Source: SCN-70-22 sp046327755 (lineage in GTDB: Bacteria; Gemmatimonadota; Gemmatimonadetes; Gemmatimonadales; Gemmatimonadaceae). Taken from it: a stretch of DNA of 64,000 bases. The translations under genes were made by a program, and so were the position numbers. This document shows, piece by piece, positions 1-7,309 of this stretch (within the stretch, counting starts at the first letter, position 1; each line of letters opens with the position of its first letter). The notes beneath the pieces are model-generated. The model worked only from the letters and a program-made list of their open reading frames with translations. It searched no databases and was not told the DNA's origin. The stretch covers positions 1 through 64,000 of the forward strand of contig JAXLXW010000004.1 of assembly GCA_046327755.1 (NCBI GenBank). The letters run 5' to 3'.

Positions 1-301
1 GTTCCGTCTTGGAGTAGCCGGACTGCTCGAGGGCGTTGTCGATGTCCGACTTCGGGATGATCCACAGGGTGCGCATCATGAAATCGCCCCCCATGCGCTC
101 GCGCAGCTGGTCGGCGACCTGCGCCCCCAGCGCGCGCTCATTGCTCCGAAGGACGGGGACCATGAACCGCGGACCAGGCGTCTGGCCGCGCTGCAACGTC
201 TGCTGCTGGGCGCCGAGCTCCGAAACGGAGCCCTGAATCGCCAACCCAACCAGGATAGCCGCAACGAAGCGACCGTGGCGCTGCCGAGCCGACACTCTCA
301 T
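1..301 (-). CDS. Secreted protein of unknown function, N-terminal part
   Basis: The gene runs off the left edge, so only about 100 N-terminal residues are visible. From the ATG at 301 the protein has a basic start (MRVSARQRHGRF), a hydrophobic stretch (VAAILVGLAIQG) and an ELGAQQQ cleavage-like region, which together look like a Sec signal peptide. The mature part continues with a segment of the type RSNERALGAQVADQLRERM and then WIIPKSDIDNALEQSGY. This resembles the start of periplasmic TolB/CsgG/LpoB-type alpha-beta domains, but that assignment is weak. Two in-frame ATGs lie upstream (310 and 322); 301 is preferred because it puts the positively charged region directly before the hydrophobic core. 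Confidence 0.6.
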   Translation of the reverse strand, partial: MRVSARQRHGRFVAAILVGLAIQGSVSELGAQQQTLQRGQTPGPRFMVPVLRSNERALGAQVADQLRERMGGDFMMRTLWIIPKSDIDNALEQSGYSKTE

Positions 302-368
302 GTCCTCCATGGGGTTATTCATTGCCTACACCACCCCGAAAACCAGGGTCCGTGGATACCTGCAGAAA

Positions 369-442
369 TGGGCGAAGAGGGACTCGAACCCCCGACATCC
401 TGCGTGTAAGGCAGGCGCTCTGACCAACTGAGCTATTCGCCC
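369..442 (-). tRNA. tRNA-Val (anticodon UAC)
   Basis: The minus strand folds as a full cloverleaf. The acceptor stem GGGCGAA pairs with TTCGCCC, the D arm is GCTCAGTTGGTCAGAGC, the anticodon stem CCTGC pairs with GCAGG around the loop CTTACAC, and the T arm contains GGTTCGAGTCC. The anticodon TAC reads valine codons GTA/GTG. The discriminator base is A and no CCA is encoded. The gene lies directly downstream of the small membrane-protein gene at 459-629 and may share its promoter. Confidence 0.96.
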
Positions 443-458
443 GCCGACGGTGTGCGCG

Positions 459-629
459 TTACTTGAGGATCGCGATCGGCACCAGTACGCAGTAGCCGAT
501 CACCAGGAGGATGGGAGCGATCGTCTCGCCGCCTCGCCACAGGTCCGCAAAACCTGCGAGGATGGTCGCGAGTGCAATGCCCCAAAACAAAAGTGGCCGC
601 GAACGCGGCGCCGGGCTTGGTTGTGCCAT
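459..629 (-). CDS. Small two-helix membrane protein, unknown function
   Basis: From ATG 629 this is a 56-residue protein beginning MAQPSPAPRSRP. It has two hydrophobic segments (LLFWGIALATILAGFADLW and APILLVIGYCVLVPIAIL) joined by a short polar turn, RGGET, and ends in K. No known family is recognised. An in-frame TTG at 668 would extend it, but that TTG is part of a TTGACA promoter box. The ATG is therefore the better start, and it would make the transcript almost leaderless. The tRNA-Val gene follows after 16 bp. Confidence 0.6.
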   Translation of the reverse strand: MAQPSPAPRSRPLLFWGIALATILAGFADLWRGGETIAPILLVIGYCVLVPIAILK

Positions 630-638
630 AAGGCCGGA

Positions 639-668
639 AGGATACGGACGCCCAAGTCCCAGTGTCAA
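639..668 (-). promoter_or_regulatory. Sigma70-type promoter for small membrane protein and tRNA-Val
   Basis: On the minus strand a perfect -35 box TTGACA (668-663) is followed after 18 bp by TATCCT (644-639). The predicted transcription start falls within a few bases of the ATG at 629, implying a leaderless or near-leaderless mRNA that could continue into tRNA-Val. This is the clearest promoter consensus match seen in the window. Confidence 0.6.
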
Positions 669-693
669 GCGAAGATCTCTGCGCCGCCTACGC

Positions 694-1662
694 TTAATCG
701 TCCTTCAATGTTGGACCTTCCGACGAGGTCGGCGTGACGTCGCGCAGCAGCTGCTCCAGCGCACTCTCACGCTCGCGACGCTCCGCCTCCAGATCCGCGA
801 TGCGCATCGCCGCCAGCCGCGCCTTGTCCCGGCGCCGGCGAATCACGTAAAACGGTCCTACGAAAAACGCCATCAGGGTCGAAGCGATCATCACGTCGGC
901 GGCGAGCGCCAGCGCGCCGTACCGTCGCCGTGTCTGCGCCCGAAAGCGCTGCTCGAACTGCCCCTGCGTCATCCCGTACGCGCGGCGAAGCGCCGGTTCG
1001 AACGCCCCCTCCTCCTTCCAGTATTCGAGCAGGAGCGCGAGTCCCCGTCGCTGGTCCAGCGCCGCCAGCTCCGCGACCGCCCGGTGAGCGAGCGCGTACG
1101 CCGCATCGGCGCGGGACGGACCGGCGAAGAAGCCTGAATCGAGCGCCTCCAACGAAGGCACCCCTCGCCATGCGAGTGCCACGTTGGTCGCGATCACTTG
1201 CTCCCGGTCCCACTCGCCGGCGGCGAACGAGGCGTAGCCCTCGTCGAACCAGCGCGGGGCCAGGTCCCCCAGGTACTCGTGCAGGGCGAGGTGCGCCAGT
1301 TCGTGCCGAAGCGCCCGAAGCGGATCGCCCGCCTCGGACGGCGCGGAACTCCCCTGCAGGATGATGCGTCGCTCCCGAGGTACCGCGAACGCCGCCCCCC
1401 ATTCTGGGGCCCCTGGGCCGATCCAGGACCGGAACGTAGGGCGGTCTGGAGCCACCTGAATGAGGAGGCGAGACCGGGGGCGCGGGAGGCCGGGAAAGGT
1501 GTCGAACCGGATCGCCTCATGCAGGAGCGACCGGGCGAGCGAAGCGTCCTGCGGGTAGGCCAGGATGGTGAATCGCCCGCGTTCGAGGCGGTCGGGGTTC
1601 GCCTGCGCTCTCGCCCGCGGCGCGGCCAGCGCGAGCAACAGGGCGCATGCGATGACGCACAC
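694..1662 (-). CDS. Exported gluzincin-type (peptidase MA-like) protein
   Basis: The protein is a putative secreted or membrane-anchored zinc metallopeptidase. From the GTG at 1662 it has 322 residues. It starts with a hydrophobic signal region (VIACALLLALAA) ending ARAQA. It then has HELAH at residues 120-124 and the downstream glutamate in WFDEGYASF (E141), the HExxH...E arrangement of gluzincins. A C-terminal membrane helix (about residues 265-286) is followed by an Arg-rich cytoplasmic tail predicted to form a short coiled coil. The open frame extends to 1845, but that would overlap the TPR gene upstream by more than 100 bp and no good Shine-Dalgarno marks any start, so the start is uncertain. 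The substrate is unknown. Confidence 0.7.
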   Translation of the reverse strand: MCVIACALLLALAAPRARAQANPDRLERGRFTILAYPQDASLARSLLHEAIRFDTFPGLPRPRSRLLIQVAPDRPTFRSWIGPGAPEWGAAFAVPRERRIILQGSSAPSEAGDPLRALRHELAHLALHEYLGDLAPRWFDEGYASFAAGEWDREQVIATNVALAWRGVPSLEALDSGFFAGPSRADAAYALAHRAVAELAALDQRRGLALLLEYWKEEGAFEPALRRAYGMTQGQFEQRFRAQTRRRYGALALAADVMIASTLMAFFVGPFYVIRRRRDKARLAAMRIADLEAERRERESALEQLLRDVTPTSSEGPTLKDD

Positions 1663-1739
1663 CGCGACGAAGGAGACCGAGGACCAGGTGCCGCAGGCGA
1701 GGCGCGGGTGTCGGCCCGCGGCGCCGGCGATGGGGCGAC

Positions 1740-2873
1740 CTACGAGGAGCGCGGCGGCACGCCGCCACCCTCCACGTGCTGCAACAGCTCGGCGCAGCGC
1801 TTCCCCCATGGATTGAACTTGTTCTGCCGCGCGCCGTCGCGCCACGCACCCAACGCGCCGTCACGGTCCCCCGCGAAGAAGATGGCCCGCCCGAGCTCGT
1901 AGTAGGCCTCGATGAGGTTGGGACCGAGGGCGATCGCCTTCCGCAAGAAGTTCTGCGCGTCCTCGTACATCTCACGCTCGAGGTAGAGGAGCCCGAGGTA
2001 GTAGTGGGCGTACAGCGTGGCCTTCCGGTCGTTGTCGAGGCGGATGGCCTTGGAGAGGTGCTCGATGGCCTCGCCGAAGATCTTCTTCTTGAGGCAGATG
2101 TAGCCGACGTTGATGCGCGCGAGCGAGTTCTGCGGCTGGCGCATCAGGACCTTCTGGAAGTTGAGGAGGGCGTCGTCGTGCTTGTCCTGGAGCATCTGCG
2201 CCCAGCCGAGCAGCGACTCGCCGTGCGGGTCGTTCGGCGCGAGTTCCAGGGCGCGGGTGAGGGCCGCCTCGGCGCCGGCATGGTCGCCTAACGACATGAG
2301 GCTCCACCCTTTCTCGAGGTAGGTCGACGCGTTGAGGTGATCGGCGCGGGTGGGGGCGTCGGCGGGGGCGGGGGCGGTGTGCGTGGAAGGATTGGCAGAC
2401 GGCACGGCACTCGCCTGCCGCGGCGGGAGAGCGGCCGACGGCGCGAGCGTCGGCGCGGGCTCCTGCGCCGGCTCGGGCTTCGGCTCTGGCTCCGGCTCGC
2501 GAGCGTCGCGGACGGCGGGAGTGGCGGGAGCGGCTGGCTCCGAGTCGACCGCGGCGGCGGCGAGCGCGGGCTCCGCCATCGCAGGGTGCGGCGCCGGTTC
2601 CGGCGCGGGAATCGGAGCACCGATCGCAGCGACGGCCAGTCCGTGCACCTCGTCGAGCAACTTCCACTGTTGCACCAGCCCCTTGGTGTCCTCCTTGAGC
2701 GCGGCGAGCTCGGCCATCTCGCGCTCGATGGACTTGTAGAGCGCGATGATGTCGGCCTTGAGCGCGTCGCGACGCGCGGGGGCCTCGGGGGCGAGGAGCG
2801 CGACGCGCAGCGACTCGTAGTGCGCGCGCAGGGCGGTCAGGGACTCGTCAGGCATCGCGACGGCGTCAGGCAT
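1740..2873 (-). CDS. TPR protein of the chemosensory operon
   Basis: This is a cytoplasmic protein of 377 residues and a likely protein-interaction scaffold. The N-terminal 90 residues are helical and charged (coiled-coil-like). A long Pro/Ala/Glu-rich low-complexity linker of about 100 residues follows. The C-terminal half holds about four to five tetratricopeptide repeats, for example YLEKGWSLMSLGDHAGAEAA and HYYLGLLYLEREMYEDA. Its ATG (2873) overlaps the stop of the upstream cheW by 8 bp, so translation is coupled. An alternative in-frame ATG lies at 2855. It is the last clearly signalling-related gene of the cluster. The role is inferred from context only. Confidence 0.75.
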   Translation of the reverse strand: MPDAVAMPDESLTALRAHYESLRVALLAPEAPARRDALKADIIALYKSIEREMAELAALKEDTKGLVQQWKLLDEVHGLAVAAIGAPIPAPEPAPHPAMAEPALAAAAVDSEPAAPATPAVRDAREPEPEPKPEPAQEPAPTLAPSAALPPRQASAVPSANPSTHTAPAPADAPTRADHLNASTYLEKGWSLMSLGDHAGAEAALTRALELAPNDPHGESLLGWAQMLQDKHDDALLNFQKVLMRQPQNSLARINVGYICLKKKIFGEAIEHLSKAIRLDNDRKATLYAHYYLGLLYLEREMYEDAQNFLRKAIALGPNLIEAYYELGRAIFFAGDRDGALGAWRDGARQNKFNPWGKRCAELLQHVEGGGVPPRSS

Positions 2874-3450
2874 CGATCGGGGAGGCAGCCACCGCGAGCG
2901 GCGCGGCGCGGAATCCGTCGAGCGCGCGATGCTCGTCGGGCGACAGCAACTTGGGAACGTCGAGGAGGTACACCACTTGCGCGTCCCGTCGCACCATCCC
3001 GGCGAGAAACTCCCCGGTAACGCCTCGCACCAGGCGTGGCGGCGGAGCGATCTCCGACGCCAGCACCGGCCGCACGTCCACCACGCGATCCACCGCCGCC
3101 GCCACCACCTCGGAGCCTAACGACAGGAGCAGGAGGCGCCCCGACGATCCGCCGCCCATCCCGCGCTCGCCACTGGTGCCCGCCTCCACCGTCGCGGGCG
3201 ACGGCTCGCCCGCGCTGCCCTGCAGCGCGAAGCGCTGGCGCAGGTCGATGACGGGGACGAAGCGCCCCTGATGCTCCAGGACGCCGTCCATCCACGACGG
3301 CATGTTGGGAACCGGGTGCACCCCTTCCCGGCGCAGCACACGCTCGACGAAGGCGATGTCGGCGGCGTACCACGCGTCGCCCACGCCGAACGTGACGAGG
3401 CGCAGCGTCGCGGACCCGGCGGGTGACGTGGCGGCCGTGCGCGCGCTCAC
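2866..3450 (-). CDS. cheW: CheW-like adaptor 1
   Basis: A CheW-type SH3-like domain protein that would link receptors to CheA. It starts at GTG 3450, which overlaps the stop of the upstream cheW (GTGA). The family pattern is visible: an N-terminal beta strand (LRLVTFGVGDAWYAADI), then VLEHQGRFVPVIDLRQRF, then a second half ending in VVYLLDVPKLL. A Gly/Ser-rich insertion of about 25 residues sits in mid-domain (residues about 90-115) and is unusual for a plain CheW. It is one of three CheW paralogues in the cluster, and they are too different from each other to be recent duplicates. Confidence 0.85.
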   Translation of the reverse strand: MSARTAATSPAGSATLRLVTFGVGDAWYAADIAFVERVLRREGVHPVPNMPSWMDGVLEHQGRFVPVIDLRQRFALQGSAGEPSPATVEAGTSGERGMGGGSSGRLLLLSLGSEVVAAAVDRVVDVRPVLASEIAPPPRLVRGVTGEFLAGMVRRDAQVVYLLDVPKLLSPDEHRALDGFRAAPLAVAASPIDA

Positions 3451-3974
3451 GCGACCGCCTCGGGGGCGCGCTGTTGGCAATGCACGATGAGGGCGCGCGC
3501 ATCGAGGATCGCCGTCAGGTCGTCGCCTCCCCACGTGACCCCGATCAGGAGATCGTCGCCGGCATCGAAGGGCGGCGGTTGAATGCTCGCCAGTTCGAGC
3601 GTGATCACGTCGTCGATCTCATCGACCATGAGGCCGATGCGGCGCGCGCCACTGCGCATCACGAGGACCTGCGAGGCGGCGCTCGACGTCGCCACGGCGT
3701 CACGGCGCACGCCCAGCACGCGCGCCGTATCGAAGACGGGAATCGAGCGACCGGCGTGGCGCATCAACCCGGAGAGGATCGCGGCGCCGCTGGCCGGCGT
3801 CGGGTCGACGCGCGGCTGGTCGACGGCCTCGTCGAGGGCACGGACATCGAAGGCGAAGCGCTCTCCCCCCAACCGGAACGCCAACAGCTCCGCCGACCCC
3901 GCGCGCGCACGCACGCGGTCACGGAATCGCACAAAGGCGGGGGGCGCGATTGGCGCAGTCACGGCGTCAGGCAT
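3447..3974 (-). CDS. cheW: CheW-like adaptor 2
   Basis: A 175-residue CheW-family adaptor starting at ATG 3974 (MPDAVTAPIAPP). It contains a typical CheW fold signature: LLAFRLGGERFAFDVRALDE at the N-terminus, GLMRHAGRSIPVFDTARVLG, then GLMVDEIDDVITLE and a final GDDLTAILDARALI. Its start overlaps the cheB stop by 8 bp and its stop overlaps the next cheW, so cheB-cheW-cheW are translationally coupled. The expected role is to couple CheA kinase activity to a sensor, but no sensor gene is in the window. Confidence 0.88.
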   Translation of the reverse strand: MPDAVTAPIAPPAFVRFRDRVRARAGSAELLAFRLGGERFAFDVRALDEAVDQPRVDPTPASGAAILSGLMRHAGRSIPVFDTARVLGVRRDAVATSSAASQVLVMRSGARRIGLMVDEIDDVITLELASIQPPPFDAGDDLLIGVTWGGDDLTAILDARALIVHCQQRAPEAVA

Positions 3975-5181
3975 CATCTGAAGAATGGACCGCTGCCGGC
4001 CGCTGCACGTCACGCCGCTCCACCGTGTTGGATCGGTCTCGCGCGCGCGCACCGCGGGACGATTGGTCCGGTCCAACCGGCGAGGGTCGTCCTACGTCAC
4101 ATCCGCGACGCTGCAGCCCGCCGGCGATCGCAGCGGCGATCCCGTCCAACGGGGCGACGATATCGGCGCCGGCCAACGCGAGCGCCGCCTGCGGCATGCC
4201 GTACACGATCGAGGTGCGCTCGTCCTGCACGATGGCGAAGCCCCCGCCCTCGCGCACGTGCTGCGCGCCACGCGCGCCGTCCTGCCCCATCCCGGTCAGG
4301 ATCACGGCGATGGCGCGCGAGCCCAGGCACTCCGCCGCGGAGCGCAAGAGCGGATCCGCGGCCGGGACGACACCGTGGACCGGCGCTCCCGGGCGTACCG
4401 CCAGCCGCAACCCCGACGCCGTGCGTTCGAGGGTCGTGTGCAGCCCGCCAGGTGCAACATAGGCGCGTCCCGCCGCCAGCGCCTCGCCGTCGACCGCCTC
4501 CGTCACGGGAACGGGGGCGATGCCATCGAGCCGGCGCGCCAGGCTCTCCGTGAAGCCTGGCGGCATGTGCTGGCAGATGACGACGGCGGCATCGCCGATG
4601 GCGAGCGACGGGACGATCTCGGCGAGGGCACGCGGTCCGCCCGTCGACGAGGCGATGACGACAACGTGCGTCGCCGGACGCGCCGGAACCGCGTGCGCCG
4701 AGGGCGGTGTCGTTGCGCGCGTTCCCGCCGCCGAGCGCACGCGCGCCAGCACGGGGACGGAGCGATAGTGCGCCGCCGCCGCGGTGCGGAGCGCCCCCAG
4801 CAGGCGCTCTCGCAAGGTCGCGAGATCGAGGATGTCACCGCTCCCCGGCTTGCGCACGAAGTCGACGGCGCCGAGTTCGAGCGCGCGCATCGTGGTCTCG
4901 CCGCCGTCGCCTAACGCGCTCAGCATCACGATGGGACGCGGCGCCTCGCTCATCAGGTAGCCGAGCGTCGCGAGGCCATCGAGCCCGGGCATCTGCACGT
5001 CGAGCGTGACGAGGTCCGGCAGGCGCGCGTGCACCATCGCCAGCGCGGCGTGGCCATCCCCGGCCTCGCCGATGACGGTGAAGTCCGGCGAGCTGTCGAT
5101 GAGGTCGCGCACGACCTGCCGGATGAACGGCGAGTCGTCGACGACGAGCACGGTGCGCCGATCAGAGGATGCGTTCGCCAT
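3967..5181 (-). CDS. cheB: CheB protein-glutamate methylesterase/deamidase
   Basis: CheB removes methyl groups from chemoreceptors after phosphorylation by CheA. This 404-residue protein starts at ATG 5181 (MANASSDRRT). It has a receiver domain (VLVVDDSP, phospho-acceptor D61 in LDVQMP, K111) and a C-terminal esterase with the catalytic triad Ser (SSTGG, S179), His (CQHMPPGF, H205) and Asp (GMGQDGA, D301). The start overlaps cheD by 20 bp. No cheR methyltransferase lies in the window, so the reverse reaction must be encoded elsewhere or the enzyme may act on non-canonical substrates. The last 30 residues are an Arg-rich tail. Confidence 0.95.
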   Translation of the reverse strand: MANASSDRRTVLVVDDSPFIRQVVRDLIDSSPDFTVIGEAGDGHAALAMVHARLPDLVTLDVQMPGLDGLATLGYLMSEAPRPIVMLSALGDGGETTMRALELGAVDFVRKPGSGDILDLATLRERLLGALRTAAAAHYRSVPVLARVRSAAGTRATTPPSAHAVPARPATHVVVIASSTGGPRALAEIVPSLAIGDAAVVICQHMPPGFTESLARRLDGIAPVPVTEAVDGEALAAGRAYVAPGGLHTTLERTASGLRLAVRPGAPVHGVVPAADPLLRSAAECLGSRAIAVILTGMGQDGARGAQHVREGGGFAIVQDERTSIVYGMPQAALALAGADIVAPLDGIAAAIAGGLQRRGCDVGRPSPVGPDQSSRGARARDRSNTVERRDVQRPAAVHSSDDA

Positions 5182-5680
5182 GGCGAATCGAGGTGACACG
5201 GACCTCGCCGGTGGCCACATCGAAGTAGACGCTGCGCCCGAAATCGCCACCGGTGTCTTCGGCGATGAGCGGGACCCCCGCCGCCACCAGTGCCCTGCGC
5301 GTCGCGACGACGTTGCGTTCTCCCATGTTGATGCCCCCGCCGTTGAGCAGCGCGGCGAACATCGATGCGCCGCCGACGATGCGCGCCTCGGCCGCGTCGA
5401 TCATCGTCCCGGGGCACTCGGCGCGCGCCAGGTCGCGCATCAGGGTGAGGAGGTGCCCCACCGCCGTCGTGGCAAACTTTGACGGCTTCCCCGTCGTGCG
5501 CGACAGCGCCTCGTGTGGCAGGAGCACGTGCGCCAACCCACCGACGCGCGCCACGCGATCGTACAGGACGATCGCCACGCACGAGCCGAGTCCGACGCTG
5601 GCCATGACGCCGCGCTCGCGGAGCACGGCGGCCTCGCCGACGTTCACGTGAACGTCCGGGGCGGCAACGGGGGTTGTCAT
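5162..5680 (-). CDS. cheD: CheD chemoreceptor glutamine deamidase
   Basis: CheD deamidates receptor glutamines and binds CheC. About 172 residues from MTTPVAAP (ATG 5680); an ATG at 5689 adds three residues. The catalytic Cys lies in GLGSCVAI (C34) and the His in AHVLLPH (H51). The characteristic GGASMFA and GGINMGERN motifs are also present. The gene overlaps cheB by 20 bp and follows the DUF4388-TPR gene by about 12 bp. Presence of both CheD and CheC suggests a Bacillus/Thermotoga-type adaptation module. Confidence 0.93.
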   Translation of the reverse strand: MTTPVAAPDVHVNVGEAAVLRERGVMASVGLGSCVAIVLYDRVARVGGLAHVLLPHEALSRTTGKPSKFATTAVGHLLTLMRDLARAECPGTMIDAAEARIVGGASMFAALLNGGGINMGERNVVATRRALVAAGVPLIAEDTGGDFGRSVYFDVATGEVRVTSIRHGERIL

Positions 5681-5692
5681 GATCCCCACGCG

Positions 5693-7309
5693 TCAGGCGA
5701 GCCGCTGCGCGGTCTCGAGGTTGTTCCGCGCCATCGGGTTGTCCGGCGCCAGCGCGAGCGATCGCTCCCAGCAGCGAATGGCCTCCTCGCGTTCGCGCCG
5801 GCGGAAGCGGATGTTGCCGAGCTTGAGCCACACGTCGCCGCCGAGATCCGGGGCCGCGCGCACGGCCCGCATGTAGCACTCGAGCGCATCGTCGTAGCGT
5901 CCGGCGCGGTAGTGCAGGTCGCCCGCGTTCTTGTGCAGCTGCGGCAGCGAGGCGTCCTCGATCTGCCCGCGATCGGCAACGGCGGCCGATTCTGCATAAC
6001 GACCGCGGCGTTCCAGCGTCGTCGCGAGGTTATTGAGGAGGACGGCGGAGTGCGGGTGGGCGACGACGCCCTCTTCGAGGACGGTGACGGCGCGATCGAG
6101 GTCGCCAAGGATCGCGGCGACGAGCCCCGCGTAGTGGAACCAGGCGGCGGGCCGCTTGCGGGTTCCCCAAAGCGCGGCAGCATCTCGCAGCGACTCGTCG
6201 GCGGCGGTGACGTCGTTGCGGCGCAGCGAGAGGACCGCGCTGGCCATGCGCACGGCGGGCTCGTTCGGGAGGAGCTGCTCGGCGCGCGCGAGCGTGAGGC
6301 GCGCCTCGTCCAGCCGTCCCGAGCGCTCGAGGGCGTAGGCGAGATTGAGGTGCGTGGCCCCCTTGGCGTTGGGGCGCCCCGCGGCCGTGCGGAGCGTGCG
6401 CACCGCCTCCTCCAGCCGGCCCTGTCGCAGGGCGAGGAGCCCGAGGTAGAACTCGCCGTGTTCATCGCCGGGGCGCAGTTCGGCCACCCGCCGGAACTCG
6501 CGCACCGCCTCCTCGAGCATCCCTGTCTTGTAGAAGGCGACGCCGAGGTTGCGGTGCTCCGTGATGCGCGCCTCGTGGCTCACCGGCTCGGGGGCGCGCG
6601 TGCGCCCGACGCGATGCATGAAGCCGGCGGTGATGAGGCCGTAGAGCGCCTTGCCGACGTCGAACTCCCCAAGGCCGGACTCGTCGATCAGCGCCGCGAC
6701 ATCGCGTTGCCCGTCGATGAGCGGGACGAGCGACTCCTGCTCGGAGGTCAGCTCCACCTTGCTGTCGAGGAGGTGCTGCCGATCGATGGAGAAGATCAGG
6801 TCGAACGACGGGATCTTCTTCTCGATGAGTGACCACTCGTCGACGCGGCGCGCTCCCTCGAGGAGGAGCGACTCCGGGTTGATCGAGACGAGGATGTCCT
6901 GCGCGTCCGGACGGATGTCCGCCTCGAACGAGAAGGTCCCCTGGTTCCAGGTGAAGAGGAAGTAGACCGCCTCCTCGATCTGGTGCTTGATGTACTGGTG
7001 CAGCTCCTCGCGCGCGAGGACGCGCTGCGCCACGAGGATCTCGCCCAGCTTGCGCTCGGGGGCCAGCGCCTGCACGGCGATGGCGGCCTCGAGGTCGGCG
7101 TGGGAAATGAGGCCGTCCTTGACGAGGATGTCGCCCAGCCGGTCGCGGCGATTGACGATCGAGGCGTAGGAGATGCGCCCGCGGTCAAAATAGATGTTGC
7201 CGAAGGCGCTGCGATGCGTGACGCTGAGGCAGCCGCTCTTCTTCCCCATGGCGAGGAGCTGCAGGACGTCGGGGAGCGACGCTTCACGGAGTGAGCCGCG
7301 GATGGCCAT
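5693..7309 (-). CDS. DUF4388 (PATAN) plus TPR protein 1
   Basis: A 538-residue protein from ATG 7309 (MAIRGSLREASLPDVLQLL). The N-terminal 110 residues are a DUF4388/PATAN-type domain (GKKSGCLSVTH, NIYFDRGRISYA). A helical region with RLGDILVKDGLISHADLEAA and LLLEGARRVDEW follows, then about eight tetratricopeptide repeats to the C-terminus (for example LNLAYALERSGRLDEARLTL and LNNLATTLERRGRYAE). PATAN domains occur in bacterial two-component and gliding systems as interaction modules. The start codon is fused to the stop of the DnaA-like gene (TGATG). It is paralogous to the gene at 11257-12399, with the same architecture and the same GARRVDEW motif. Confidence 0.82.
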   Translation of the reverse strand: MAIRGSLREASLPDVLQLLAMGKKSGCLSVTHRSAFGNIYFDRGRISYASIVNRRDRLGDILVKDGLISHADLEAAIAVQALAPERKLGEILVAQRVLAREELHQYIKHQIEEAVYFLFTWNQGTFSFEADIRPDAQDILVSINPESLLLEGARRVDEWSLIEKKIPSFDLIFSIDRQHLLDSKVELTSEQESLVPLIDGQRDVAALIDESGLGEFDVGKALYGLITAGFMHRVGRTRAPEPVSHEARITEHRNLGVAFYKTGMLEEAVREFRRVAELRPGDEHGEFYLGLLALRQGRLEEAVRTLRTAAGRPNAKGATHLNLAYALERSGRLDEARLTLARAEQLLPNEPAVRMASAVLSLRRNDVTAADESLRDAAALWGTRKRPAAWFHYAGLVAAILGDLDRAVTVLEEGVVAHPHSAVLLNNLATTLERRGRYAESAAVADRGQIEDASLPQLHKNAGDLHYRAGRYDDALECYMRAVRAAPDLGGDVWLKLGNIRFRRREREEAIRCWERSLALAPDNPMARNNLETAQRLA

